The translations under genes were made by a program, and so were the position numbers. From positions 372,001 through 436,000 of the forward strand of contig CBFFRP010000217.1 of the NCBI GenBank assembly GCA_965644295.1: a stretch of DNA of 64,000 bases. The letters are read 5' to 3'. This stretch comes from Paraphysomonas bandaiensis (taxonomy: Eukaryota; Chrysophyceae). This document shows positions 1-10,399 of the stretch, in pieces. Below the pieces are notes generated by a model. That model had not been told where the DNA came from and did no database searches. It saw nothing but the letters and a program-made list of their open reading frames with translations. Numbering within the stretch: position 1 is the first letter of the stretch; each line of letters starts with the position of its first letter.

Positions 1-959
1 GCTCAAACATATCGTGTCCTGGCACATTCTGCTACTACGATGAAGATTCGCATGAGCAGGTGACATCACAGACTAAATTATACCCTTGCAGTGATGTATT
101 CGCAATTACAGGTGTGCCAGCATGCATGCCAAGCTGGATATAACCATACTGATGACGACGTCTATCTGCCGGATATGAGGAAGGCAAGTCGCTTAAGTCT
201 GAGATAATTATATTGCATATACATTGTTAATGTATTCTCCTTATATTTTGTCGAATACTGCCACGTTTGTCAAACGATGTGTGATAACTGTTTTATCACA
301 GACACCATGCACCCGCGAAAACCCAGGAGAGAGTAACGGTATATGTGACGGCTTTGGTAATGCATATTGCGCTCCCCCCTTTATCACAGAGGACTGTAGT
401 ATAAAGGACTGTAAAAACAATTGCTCATTCAATGGCTACTGTTCAGTTGAATACCCTGTCAGTCGCTGTAATTGCAACCCGGTAAGGGAATAGCATGAAG
501 TTCTTATGCGAATAACACTTCGAACAGGGCTATATTGGAGAGTACTGTCAGGAGAAGATTTGTCTAAACAATTGTTCATATCCGAATGGATTATGTAACC
601 ACACAAGTGGTGAGTGTAATTGTCGAATGATGTATGACCCATACAACAACTCCAGGTATAATATTCGTTGCGATTTTGTGTCGTGCTCTTATATCGCTTA
701 CAGAGAGTATAAACCGTGGGGTGGGGAAGACTGTTCCTATTTATTTGCCTATGCGGCTGGTCCTAAGTCTCATTCCGTCAATGTATATCTGCTTGTGTTT
801 GTTGTTGCGTTCTCCGTCGTCGCTCAGTATTATGTGACGGAAGAGAGTGAAGGCAATATTCGGACTTGTTGTGATTATAACGACACAGCATATGTCCAGG
901 AAAGAAGTAGTAGCGCTATTCATATGAGAAGAAGAATACACTTGAGTTCTGATGATTAA
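1..959 (+). CDS. EGF-like type I membrane protein, 3' part
   Basis: This is the end of a gene that begins before the window. The clearest exons are 302-481 and 528-959, joined in phase 0 across a 46-nt GT..AG intron (482-527). They encode closely spaced cysteines in EGF-like spacing (for example NNCSFNGYCSVE and GYIGEYCQEK), then a hydrophobic segment (VNVYLLVFVVAFSVVAQYYV) and a short basic tail ending in HLSSDD. This suggests an extracellular or lumenal EGF-like stalk, one membrane span and a short cytosolic tail. Upstream, 1-39 and 112-174 hold further Cys-rich coding sequence. The donor after AGGAAG near 174 would be of the GC type, which is uncertain. The partner or ligand cannot be told. 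The gene faces the transporter gene on the other strand, so the two converge. Confidence 0.6.
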
Positions 960-1797
960 AGTTTAGGTTGTGATATAGGAGTTGATGAATGGTGCAAATT
1001 ATTTTCTGAGATAGTTCACATGTTGTGTTTGCTTCAACATTAATTCGTATAACTTTAGGACTATGTAAAGACCCATTATGACAGTATTGATGCATCTGTA
1101 TTTATATATGTTGCTGTCTGCACGTTCCGTTATCGCTTGGACGAATCCCAGTTACGTCGTTTAATTAACTGCCCTCATCATAACGTGAAGATTATCCTGC
1201 AAAAAATCCCTCTTAACCGAGACATACTTAGATTGCTCAAAACTATATTGTCTAGCAACACTGTTAGAATTGGACATTTCACTGAAGTTAACTTTGCTCT
1301 ACACGTAAACCTTAGCCTTGCTATGTTGAACACAGTGCACTTTCAAATAAGAAATTATAATTATTATTCTGAACACTTCACTACATATTCGTGTAACATC
1401 TGTTAAAACATCCGTCCTCAGCAACATCTGTTTATCGTATGTTCGTCAGTCAGTTCTATATCTTGTATAGGCACACACCAGTCACTGAATTTAATTCCTT
1501 TGTAACTATAATCACCCGTTACACCTATGAGTTGACTTCGCCTATTGCACACTATTAACTCACTTCAATTGCACAATATATATCACATCATATTGCAGAA
1601 CTCAACAAACACACAATTAATAATTTAAGCACCTATCTCATTATAATATTACATTTCCCAGCAAAATCTAGATTCTAATATTGATTGGGATGCTGCGATA
1701 GCATAATCTACAATAGCAGAGACATATTCTGCAATGATGAGACCACAAAGGTTTGTTACGCTGTGTATGAAAATAAACCATACCTTTAACAAAAACT

Positions 1798-1885
1798 TGG
1801 ACTCGCATCTTTTTGTGGTGTTCTGGTGAATAAGTACGGAGATACTTCTCCGGGAAACTAACGTGAGCACAATCATGGACAGCAG
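1798..1885 (-). repeat. Dispersed repeat B, fragment
   Basis: The stretch reading CTTTTTGTGGTGTTCTGG and GGGAAACTAACGTGAGC matches the repeat B copy near 61541-61610, in the same orientation as that minus copy. Only the outer end is present. Confidence 0.6.
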
Positions 1886-2119
1886 ATACCAGATACCATA
1901 GTATGTATCAATACTTGTACACAAGATCTTATTTATTTCAATATCCTGGTCTATATTTTACTTTTAATCATCACCTTCTCTTTTATCTGGAATTTATGCC
2001 ATTATCTTTCTGTAGAAGGTCTTTCAATGTTCACATATATGAAGTGTATTATATAAAGTTAGAATACCGGTAAGTGGTTCATGCAGTGTACACGTCTGAT
2101 AATGTGTTGCAATGTCCAT

Positions 2120-2426
2120 TGTTGGAATACGTATGGTTCTCTAAGATAGTACTGTAGAATACGTTGAATACAATGTGAAAAACAGTAATACGTAGTCAAT
2201 AGTCAAAGATGCTATATAGCTATAACTGTGAAAGTGAAGTATTATATCATGACGATTCAAGAGTTCACATGAACGAAATAATTTATCATGTTGTTGACAT
2301 GTGTTACATGACAACACACACAATTGTGTGCGTATACAATTATAATAACATAATCTATCTAGTTTGACAAACTTTAACTTCTCTCTAAACGATCTCATTG
2401 TCTGAAAATGGTCAGTAGTCAATATC
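2120..2426 (+). repeat. Dispersed repeat C, copy 1
   Basis: This is a copy of a roughly 0.3-kb repeat starting TGTTGGAATACGTATGG and ending near GTCAGTAGTCAATAT. Related copies are at 41815-42103, 50336-50588 and 56792-57106, all in the same orientation and with the same borders. It includes a hairpin-forming stretch (GTTGTTGACATGT facing ACATGACAACAC). No terminal inverted repeats or coding potential are evident. Confidence 0.75.
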
Positions 2427-2912
2427 CATGAAATCTCAATAAATCCCATCACTTATTGTACACTGTATCTATGTACTCACCACTATTATCACAAGGAGCT
2501 CATCACAACAAGTTGATAACGCAGCGATATTCATCACAAGGAATTCAAATTCCTCGCTTTGAGTAAATTTCTTGTCCTCAGCATGAACTCAGCCAAAATA
2601 ATGGATCAATTTGTAATTTAATAACTAAAGTTAAATGACTTTTATATGCAATCGAATTACGTTATAATCATTTGTTATAAATGCAAAATCGGATATCACA
2701 AAGAATTACTTGACTTCTACTCATGAATATTGCACATTTACAGTGTTAATTAAAATATGTATTATTAGAATTTCGACGCTTGTATTGTAGTTAAATCGTG
2801 AAATGAAATCGTCTGGTATTAATCTAGTCGGTCTATTGTGTGATCAGCTCGCACGTAAATATATGATGAAAGGATTTTATCTATGCATTTTTGCACTATA
2901 CTCGATATACCA

Positions 2913-5232
2913 TCATAGTGGGAAGAGTGCTGGTGCAATGGTACAAGCAGTTAACCAAAATATCACGTCAGGTATGAAGCCAAATCGGACGAAGTCCATG
3001 AATTTATATCCTCCAGGTCCCCAAACCATAATGTGGGTCTGATAACCTATTGGTGACATAAACGCTGCCGTTGATGCAATTAGAACTACCATCGCAAAGG
3101 GTATCGGACTGACGTTCAACTCTCGAGCGACAGCAGTGCCAATAGGGTACATCAGTGCTGCCGCCGCGTTGTTGCTCATTGTTTCCGTCACCAGCAGCGT
3201 CATGACATAGACGATATATAAAGCGCCATCTGGAGAAGGGTTGGCAAGCCCGATAACTCCCGTAGCAAGCGTGGACGCCAAACCACTTGTTTCCATGGAT
3301 GCAGCAAACGATACTGAACATCCCATTAGCAGAAGCAATCTCATGTTGACTAATTTCGGTATTTCAGATCCCTTGATCCACCCACCCACCAAGAAAAGAG
3401 AGGCAGTGCAGAGGGCAGCAGGACACATCTTGATCAGCCCAGCAGCTACCACGCAAATCATAATTAAAAATATAACCACAGGAACAAATCCATGTGCGGA
3501 CATTGGTGGAGGAACCGAACCCACTGTTGATGCAACAAAAAAGTCGGAACTATTTTTCAGAGCTGGAATATCCGATAACTTGGCAAGACAGAGCACCATA
3601 TCTCCAGATGCGAGAATCATTGTCCGTGTGTCATAGTCTGTAGATGGAAGCACACTACCTGATTCACTACCCGTCTCTATGTCCTCTGCACCATCCCTAT
3701 GTGGGTCCTGTTCGTTCTGGCTCACCTTACGCGACCGCGTCGATATGATAGCCACTTTGTACTGCTCAGAGAATTCTCCACAGCAATTTCCCAAGGTACG
3801 TCCGATGTACGGGTTTTGATCTGACAAAACCACTTCAATTAGCTCCGACCCAAAGCCTGGAAGGTCCATCGCGGAGGAATCAAGAAGCTTCAGGCCCGTC
3901 CGCTCAGATCCAACTGTTTTGAGCACTTTCGTGACGACATCAACAGCTGATGCAATGAATATAACGTCATCCTGCTTGATGACGTCAAACCTGCTCGGGT
4001 TAATGATGTCTCTGTACTCTCTTATACAGACATCATCTTGTTGAGGATTGGATAACTCATGCTCCAGTGGCAGAGAGCCAGTGGTTAGTGCCATTCCCAT
4101 AACACCAATATCCCTACGAGTAGATACGTTAACAGGTCGGTAACCGTTAACACTGATATCATCCGCTGTCCCCCAAGCCCCACACGACTGCTCCACATAC
4201 TTTGGATCTGCAATGGATCGTCCCTTGGTCATTACTACGGAGAGCGAGTCAGAACGCGGACGGGGTACGGAACTCTCTCCCACTGACGACATCTCTACCA
4301 TCCCACTTCGCCTTTTTCTGTCCTTGTGTGAGCCTAGCTTGACCTCTTCCATGTCCACCTCATCAGCCCCGCACCTGCGTCGGATTTTGATGACACTATC
4401 CTGCTGCAGTCCTAAGCGTCCCACCTATGCACATAATGATATTGTCAGTGTCCATATCTATATTCTGTAATGATAGGTCTACCATAGTTCCCACATCTGT
4501 CCCAATGAAGGCTGAGCCAGCCATTACTTGTACCTCCGCAATAAACATATCAGCTCTATCTCTAACCTCTCTTATCAAGCCACTCCGTGCTGGTAGAATC
4601 AAAGGAGCACAGAAAAGAATGTATGCTATCATGAGTACGGTTGCAGGAACAGCCACAGCTCCTGGGGCAAAAAAAGGAAAACTATATCCAATGTCCTCCT
4701 GCATTAGGCCCTGAACGATCAGGCTCGTAGAAGTTCCAATCATTGTACACAAGCCGCCCGATATTACACTATATGAAAGTGGAATTAGCAAATGTGACAA
4801 AGGAATGCCGCGAGACCGAGCCCAGTCCCTAACGATAGGTATCATAAGGTTACAAAGGGGGATATTATTAAAGACAGCAGATAGAGCTGACATCGAAACA
4901 AGCATTCGACCCGTTCCAACTACATCCGATGAACGTATCCCGAATGCCTGTCTAGCCAGATAGTCCATAATATGAGACTTCTGAACCGCTCCAATCACAA
5001 GAAACAGTGATCCGATAGTGATTAAACTCTCATTAGCAAACCCCGCTAACACCTCCTGTAGAGTGAGTATCTCTGTCATCATAATAATCGTCAATGCAAC
5101 CATGAATACAACATCAGGAGGCTTCTCCATAAACATTGCCACAAATATTCCCACTGTAACGACTCCAACAATCAACTGAGACCCTGTGTTAGGCATGCCT
5201 ACTGTTGGTCCCTCTGGGGAGTATGTTGACAT
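2913..5232 (-). CDS. SLC13/DASS-type anion transporter with RCK_C (TrkA-C) domains
   Basis: Exons on the minus strand are 5232-4483 and 4424-2913, with a 58-nt intron between them; the product is 753 aa. Two halves of hydrophobic helices flank a long soluble insert. The first half has SAVFNNIPLCNLMIPIV and the second has TETMSNNAAAALMYPIG, the paired Asn-rich hairpin motifs of the ion-transporter/DASS superfamily. The insert, about residues 215-480, contains RCK_C-like units (GSAFIGTDVGTM followed by VGRLGLQQDSV; and NPYIGRTLGNC). Splicing restores the first RCK_C unit exactly, which supports the intron. The arrangement matches plant, algal and bacterial SAC1/SLT-type sulfate or divalent-anion transporters of the plasma membrane. 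The exact substrate is unknown. Residues 240-330 add a basic, Ser-rich stretch that may be regulatory. Confidence 0.8.
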
Positions 5233-5722
5233 GACTGGAGGGGGTGTGGAAGGGTTATACCTGATATATATGGAGTTGATACTGTGTGTTTATATGATTC
5301 TGACAGATGCCTGTATATATATGCTCATGTACTATACATACACCATACAGATGCACGGCAGTATGGACAGATGTGTACTGTGCTGTACTCTACAGTACAA
5401 TACTATGGACAGCGCATTCTCGATATATCGCGGAAAGTGTCCTGGAGAGGAAATCGCGATATATCGCAATATCGCGATATACAATTTAATAGTAAAATAC
5501 AGCACTGTATTCCGCAAAGTCATAGAGAACAAGTTTAAGGAGCTTAAGACTGTGCAATATATCCACCATGTCGTGTCTGTATAGCATAGTACTCCTTTTA
5601 CTGAATGGCACATGCAAAGAATTTGTGAAGTAAGTTACTAATATATCATTATTTATGGAATTTATGGTATTCAATTTCTTAACACACTTACTACATTCCT
5701 AGCTAACAATAAGATAAAATTA

Positions 5723-6023
5723 TTAAATTTCATGGACTTCAGAACCTTTAGTACGTGCTGAAAAAAACTGATGCAGAGAAGTTTGTACCTTAGAATGATT
5801 CTTGTGCCTTTCTGTATGAATATTATTCTGCACTTTTCTGAGGAGCTCAATATGCGCTGTTGAATGCCCCTCCTGGGTAGCATAATCGAGTAGCATTAAA
5901 ACAGCATTGTCGGCTTGCACAGCAGTAATAGCACTATCATTTCCATTGGTGTTAATACAATCATCCTCGTCATCGTCATCGCCTTCGTCCTCTAAAGACA
6001 TTGACTGCTGAAGTGCAGTGATA
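5723..6023 (-). pseudogene. Pogo transposase C-terminal remnant
   Basis: The minus-strand frame encodes the acidic linker and C-terminus of the transposase (DDDDEDDCINTNGNDSAIT through HQFFSARTKGSEVHEI), nearly identical to the C-terminus of the intact copy. The N-terminal DNA-binding part and all three catalytic aspartates are missing, so it cannot be a working transposase. Confidence 0.8.
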
Positions 6024-6179
6024 CTGCTCTTATTTGTTCTTCATTATGTCTCATTATAATAAAGAATTGATCTTTATAATAGTAAAACAATGTTGTGATT
6101 ATTAGAGTGTTAGTAATGAACACGATAGAGTGAAAATTATGAATAACAATATAGAACATAGCAATATTCAACCTATGTT

Positions 6180-6900
6180 GTACAGATGGTATGTACAAAC
6201 TTAAGCATATACAATAGAGAGCTCATACAGCATAAAATAACCTGATAGCTGGTTCTTACACGCATTAAGGTTTCCGTAAATTGAATTATTAGTACTTGTC
6301 TTATAATGTCACTTGATAATGAAACCCTACTGCTTAACCAATTAAAAGTTTTCTCATACTCATCCTCTGTATCAAAGTTTGACATTATACGAGAAGTATT
6401 AACTTAACAACAGAAGGTAAACTTATACTCAATGCTTCAATTCAGCTTTCAATTACCTGCACTTCGATGTTCACTCCAAAGTCATACTACGCATTCGTTT
6501 GAGGTAAATATCCCCCAGTGCATTTTCCTTAGTGTACTCTTCAGTGCCAAACATGTCTCCGCCTTTTTCGGCTTTTGCCCAAGTTTCAATCAGGTGTCCA
6601 AGTGTTGATATTTGTGAACTCCATGCATTCTCAGGGAATGACTCCAGAATGGTCTCATGAGCCTCCTGTTATTGAGGGTATGTAACGAAGAAATTTCTCA
6701 ATAACAGGTATTCGAAGTTCTTGCAGCACGCGACATTGAATATCATGAGACATATATATATCCTTCTTATGAGCAGACGTCCTTCGATGAGAGAAAAAGA
6801 CTCTTGCGCATCATTACATTTCATCCTCAGGTAAGGATTCCAAATTTTACCCCCCCACTCTCTCTCCAGGGTAAGCATTTTGGTAAGCATTTTCAAAAAC
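6180..6900 (-). pseudogene. Exon-like gene fragments carried inside the pogo derivative
   Basis: Three minus-strand segments look like exons of an ordinary gene. They are about 6890-6760 (NDAQESFSLIEGRLLIRR), 6664-6478 (AHETILESFPENAWSS to GDIYLKRMRSMTLE) and about 6375-6255 (DEYEKTFNWLSSRVSLSSDI to QFTETLMR, followed by a GTAAGA donor-like site). They have coding-like composition and splice-like edges, but I could not join all three in one frame, so the fragment may be decayed. I do not recognise the source gene. The position between two pogo ends suggests captured host sequence. Confidence 0.45.
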
Positions 6901-6986
6901 TTACCCCGAAAATGCTTACCAGGGTAAACAGAAATTGATTTTCGGCGTATTTTGGTAAGGAATGCTTACCAAAAAAATGCTTACCC
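6869..6986. repeat. Cluster of GGTAAGCATT motifs in both orientations
   Basis: Within about 120 bases the 10-mer GGTAAGCATT or its complement AATGCTTACC recurs at least five times in alternating orientation, which would form hairpins. It lies near one edge of the foreign segment inside the pogo derivative. Confidence 0.6.
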
Positions 6987-7108
6987 TTGTAACAGAAAAT
7001 GGCCTCAGTTTTCCATTAGAATTATGTGTGATGAAGTGTCCTGGACCAAAATCCGCGATATAAAAGGGTATCGCGATATACATACCGCGATATATCGAGA
7101 ATGCGCTG

Positions 7109-8438
7109 TACACACACACATACAGACATACATACATACATACATACATCATATGATACTTCTCACACCATACATAACAAACCAATCAGATCAAGATTTC
7201 ACATATGGTGGAAACCAATTAGCCAATAAAATAAGCGGAATACAGAATACTGCCATATTATTAGTTCCATGTAGGTGGGCATTTCTGTACCGTTGGACAT
7301 CTCAGTGACAGTCAAGGGGACTCAAGGGGACTCAAGGGGACGGAGATAGCTGTGCTTAAATGAGCTATCACTCGAAGTATAGTTCTTAGATAAGATTATT
7401 TTACTTTAGCTTAAAATATTTGCAGAGCTTAAAATATGTGAAGCCTATTCACTTGTTGCTCAGTACTTGACAATGCCTTATATATCATGAGGCTTAACTT
7501 TAGAGTCAGTAATGATTACTATTAACCCTTAGTTATAAGGAATAATAGTGGCTACGAGCCACAAGCAATATGCCTAGAGATAGCCGCATCGTAGTTTAAT
7601 ATTCCTAATGAGACAACCAATGATTCAAGGAACCTTCTAACAAACTTGAGATCAATTTGGATGTACTCTGTCATGTCATCTCTAGTTTACATAGCAAATA
7701 TAAGAAACCTAATCAATACTATTTCTTATTGTCTACTCCTAAATACTTCATTTTACTGGATTCTTTGTAAAATATATTAAGAAAGCGCCAACTTCGAAGA
7801 AAAAATGTACATGAAACTGCTAGCTCTTTTTATGTAGCCTTCCATTATACCATCCTCTAGTTTTGGATACATCATTCCTTAGAATTACTAACGCGCTAGC
7901 TATGGGTTAACAGGTCTTAGGCTTCATTTTACTATGACATACAGGAAAATTCAATCTTGAACTCAATATGATATGTATATCCAGGGTTTCTTGCATAGCT
8001 GAAAGCAGTCCATGTTGTTTTACGGACAAGGTAATTTACAATTGACAGTAGTTCAGTGTTTACCATCTATAGTTTCTGCTATCACTTCAGCACGTGACAC
8101 TTTATCAACCGTTGGTGTCATTGATGGAAAAGAATATATGCTACAAATAGAAAATAGATTCACTTTGCTTGTTTTTGCACGGTGCGTGTAAAACTTTACT
8201 TTGTTCATGTATGCTGATTCCCATGTCCTTCCTGATTTAAGAAGTAATAATTAAACTGTGCGTGGAAGAGTATATTGTTTCAGATGATAATTGCAACTGG
8301 ACAAATTATTAATCCTTGTGATGTAGTAGACGTGAAATTAACCGTAACTAACAAATGACTTTACGTTATGCTACTACTACGAAAAGCTCTTACGGAAGAC
8401 ATACATTTCTAAAGTAATTCTACAATAATCATAAGTAT
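7109..8438. other. Intergenic region
   Basis: No gene is seen. The start holds a CA and TACA microsatellite (7111-7150). A 10-bp unit (CTCAAGGGGA) repeats three times near 7312-7342. The rest is AT-rich sequence up to the 3' end of the DGAT2 gene. Confidence 0.6.
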
Positions 8439-9470
8439 CTAAGTGATTATCAATTTACGAGGTTGAGAGTTGTACGTCCCCGCATGTTTGTAGTACAGAG
8501 ACTCAACCGCTTTGATGTAGACCTCCATGGCCTTGTCAACAGATTCTTCCGAAGGTTCCTCACCATGAGTGTGTGGAAGATGCACGGCCTCTCCAAACAC
8601 AGTTACGACCGTACTGACTCCCCGTGGTATGATATTATAGAGTATCGGGACAATAATCCCAGTGACGTCATGGAACAGTGTTCTGAAAGCAGCTAGTAAG
8701 GGGTATTTCAAAGATGTCAAATAATGTAGTTGTTGATGGTGGTCAACCTCGTTGAAAGAGAATGCAGGAACAACAGGAATTCCATACTTCATGCCCAGTT
8801 TAAGAAACCCTCTCTTTCGTCGCAAGTCTAGAAAGTCTTCATCGGGATTGGCATAGAGTCCTTCCCGTGCACCGCCTGGGAACACCGCAACGGTGTACCC
8901 TTTGGATAACCATTTCTCCACAGACCATTTATTGCAGTCAACCACTCCGCCGGCCAACAGTAGGTCCCGGAAAAAGGGAACCCAAAAGCAATACGAGGCA
9001 GCAATTATTACACGATGTTTGAGGGCAGGAAAGATAGATTCAAAGCCACTGGCCTCAGTTCCAACATTTATGACAGAGCCCCATGGCAATACTCCATGAT
9101 GGTGGATTCCGATTATGCATTGACTATTAAGCTCAGCTGTTTTCACTACTTTGCAGGGGAAAAAAGACTTCATCCACTTGCCAATCCATGATCGACGCAT
9201 CGTGTCGGAAATGCGACTGCCAGAAAATTCGGACAGGTCCAGTAACCATGGCAAATAGAGAAGTAGAACTAGCGAAACGTGAAATGAGAAGTCATACACC
9301 AATACCCACCATGTTAAGAAGTGTATAAAGCGTACAGTGACGAGGAAAGGTGTAGACTGGTAAAACGGAGACTGTTGTTTTCCTCTAAGAAGGCCACTCA
9401 GTGCTAAATACGAGATCCATACAGTAAAGAAAGGGACATATACCCATTGCCAAAAGTTAAAGTCTTTCAT
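8439..9470 (-). CDS. DGAT2: Diacylglycerol/monoacylglycerol acyltransferase, DGAT2 family
   Basis: This is a single exon of 343 aa starting at the first in-frame ATG (9470). The product belongs to the DGAT2/MOGAT family, which transfers acyl groups from acyl-CoA to diacylglycerol or monoacylglycerol at the ER membrane or lipid droplet. Visible signatures are two hydrophobic N-terminal segments (about residues 30-85), the active-site block IGIHHHGVLPWG (family consensus HPHG), FPGGAREGLYA, and RRKRGFLKLGMKYGIPVVP followed by FSFNEVD. The HHHG form replaces Pro with His but keeps the catalytic His. Length matches the family (about 330-390 aa). It is divergent from the 7TM-kinase gene across a microsatellite-rich spacer. 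Whether it acts on mono- or diacylglycerol cannot be told from sequence. Confidence 0.9.
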   Translation of the reverse strand: MKDFNFWQWVYVPFFTVWISYLALSGLLRGKQQSPFYQSTPFLVTVRFIHFLTWWVLVYDFSFHVSLVLLLYLPWLLDLSEFSGSRISDTMRRSWIGKWMKSFFPCKVVKTAELNSQCIIGIHHHGVLPWGSVINVGTEASGFESIFPALKHRVIIAASYCFWVPFFRDLLLAGGVVDCNKWSVEKWLSKGYTVAVFPGGAREGLYANPDEDFLDLRRKRGFLKLGMKYGIPVVPAFSFNEVDHHQQLHYLTSLKYPLLAAFRTLFHDVTGIIVPILYNIIPRGVSTVVTVFGEAVHLPHTHGEEPSEESVDKAMEVYIKAVESLYYKHAGTYNSQPRKLIIT

Positions 9471-9951
9471 GTCGACAATCAACTTAAAAGTGTGATTGAT
9501 ATCAATAAACACGCTCGATACTATCACTCTACGCCACTACACCACAAGTAGAACACCAATGAGTCAGATAGCAACACACACGACACCACTAACTACACTG
9601 CATTCAATACCAATAACACGAAGACATAAATATAATAGAGATGCAGCTGATAGGGATACTATTGCCACAATTTACGGATATATCAGTGTGGTTTACTTTA
9701 ATACCGCGGTATCTGCCTGTCACTCTACTGCCTCTATATACACACACACACTCACCGTCCATTCCCCTGCAGAAAGCGTACTTCTAGACTTTGCTTTATA
9801 TGTGTGGTATCTACGTACGTATGTACAGCTGTAGATCGTAGGAGTGTACAGCAGTAGGTATGTATGTAGGTAGGTAGGTAGGTAGGTACACTCAGGTAGG
9901 TAGGTAGGTAGGTACAGCACATATATGTACAGCTGTAGGCAGGTGTGTATC

Positions 9952-9984
<33 letters not shown>

Positions 9985-10399
9985 TGTATGTATGTATGTA
10001 TGTATGTATGTATGTATGTATGTATGTATGTATGTATGTATGTATGTATGTATGTATGTATGTATGTATGTATGTATGTATGTATGTATGTATGTATGTA
10101 TGTATGTATGTATGTATGTATGTATGTATGTATGTATGTATGTATGTATGTATGTATGTATGTATGTATGTATGTATGTATGTATGTATGTATGTATGAC
10201 TGGGTGCATCATGATTTGTCAGTGGAGTTTGGCTATAGTTGCTGGGAGCTGAAACTGAGGGTGAGCATCTACCCTTCTCATCACTCACTTCACTCAATCT
10301 TACTTGTCATACAAGTGTCTTCTTCAGGTATAGTCAGGTGGTCATATGGGTCGGGTGTTGTAGGGCTCTTCTACACAGAGAATCAAACAACTCACACAA
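9471..10399. promoter_or_regulatory. Divergent promoter spacer (DGAT2 / 7TM-kinase)
   Basis: This 5'-to-5' spacer must carry both promoters. About a third of it is tetranucleotide microsatellite (GTAG and TGTA arrays). I see no further gene. The long MYVC and YIHT open frames across the array are artefacts of a 4-bp repeat. Confidence 0.5.
9855..10198 (+). repeat. GTAG and TGTA microsatellites
   Basis: A GTAG-type array (about 9855-9914) is followed by an uninterrupted TGTA array from about 9957 to 10198, roughly 60 copies. The purity suggests recent expansion. Confidence 0.95.

Larger units (their letters stand above)
960..2912. other. Convergent intergenic region with repeat fragments
   Basis: I see no convincing gene here. 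The spacer separates two convergent 3' ends. It holds a fragment of dispersed repeat B (1798-1885) and a full copy of dispersed repeat C (2120-2426). The open frames at 1137-1406 and 2141-2452 lack domain-like composition, and the second lies inside repeat C. Confidence 0.6.
5410..7108 (-). mobile_element. Internally replaced pogo/Tigger element (copy 2)
   Basis: The element is bounded by the same terminal inverted repeat as the intact copy at 18022-20437 (CAGCGCATTCTCGATATATC). The right end is followed by TA; the left flank reads GGA, so a TA duplication is not preserved there. Bases 5410-6023 match the reverse complement of the transposase 3' end of the intact copy, and about 6999-7108 match its 5' terminal region. 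The middle, about 6024-6998, is unrelated to the intact copy and has exon-like segments. This looks like a non-autonomous derivative that lost most of its transposase and gained foreign DNA. Confidence 0.8.

Noticed and set aside
1137-1406. 89-aa ORF after the EGF-like gene as a further exon or gene
   Set aside because: The EGF-like protein already ends with a membrane span and stop at 959, and this ORF lacks any motif or splice support.
3241-3636. Plus-strand ORFs across the transporter gene (also 4213-4470 and 4427-4714)
   Set aside because: They are antisense shadows of conserved transmembrane and RCK_C coding sequence.
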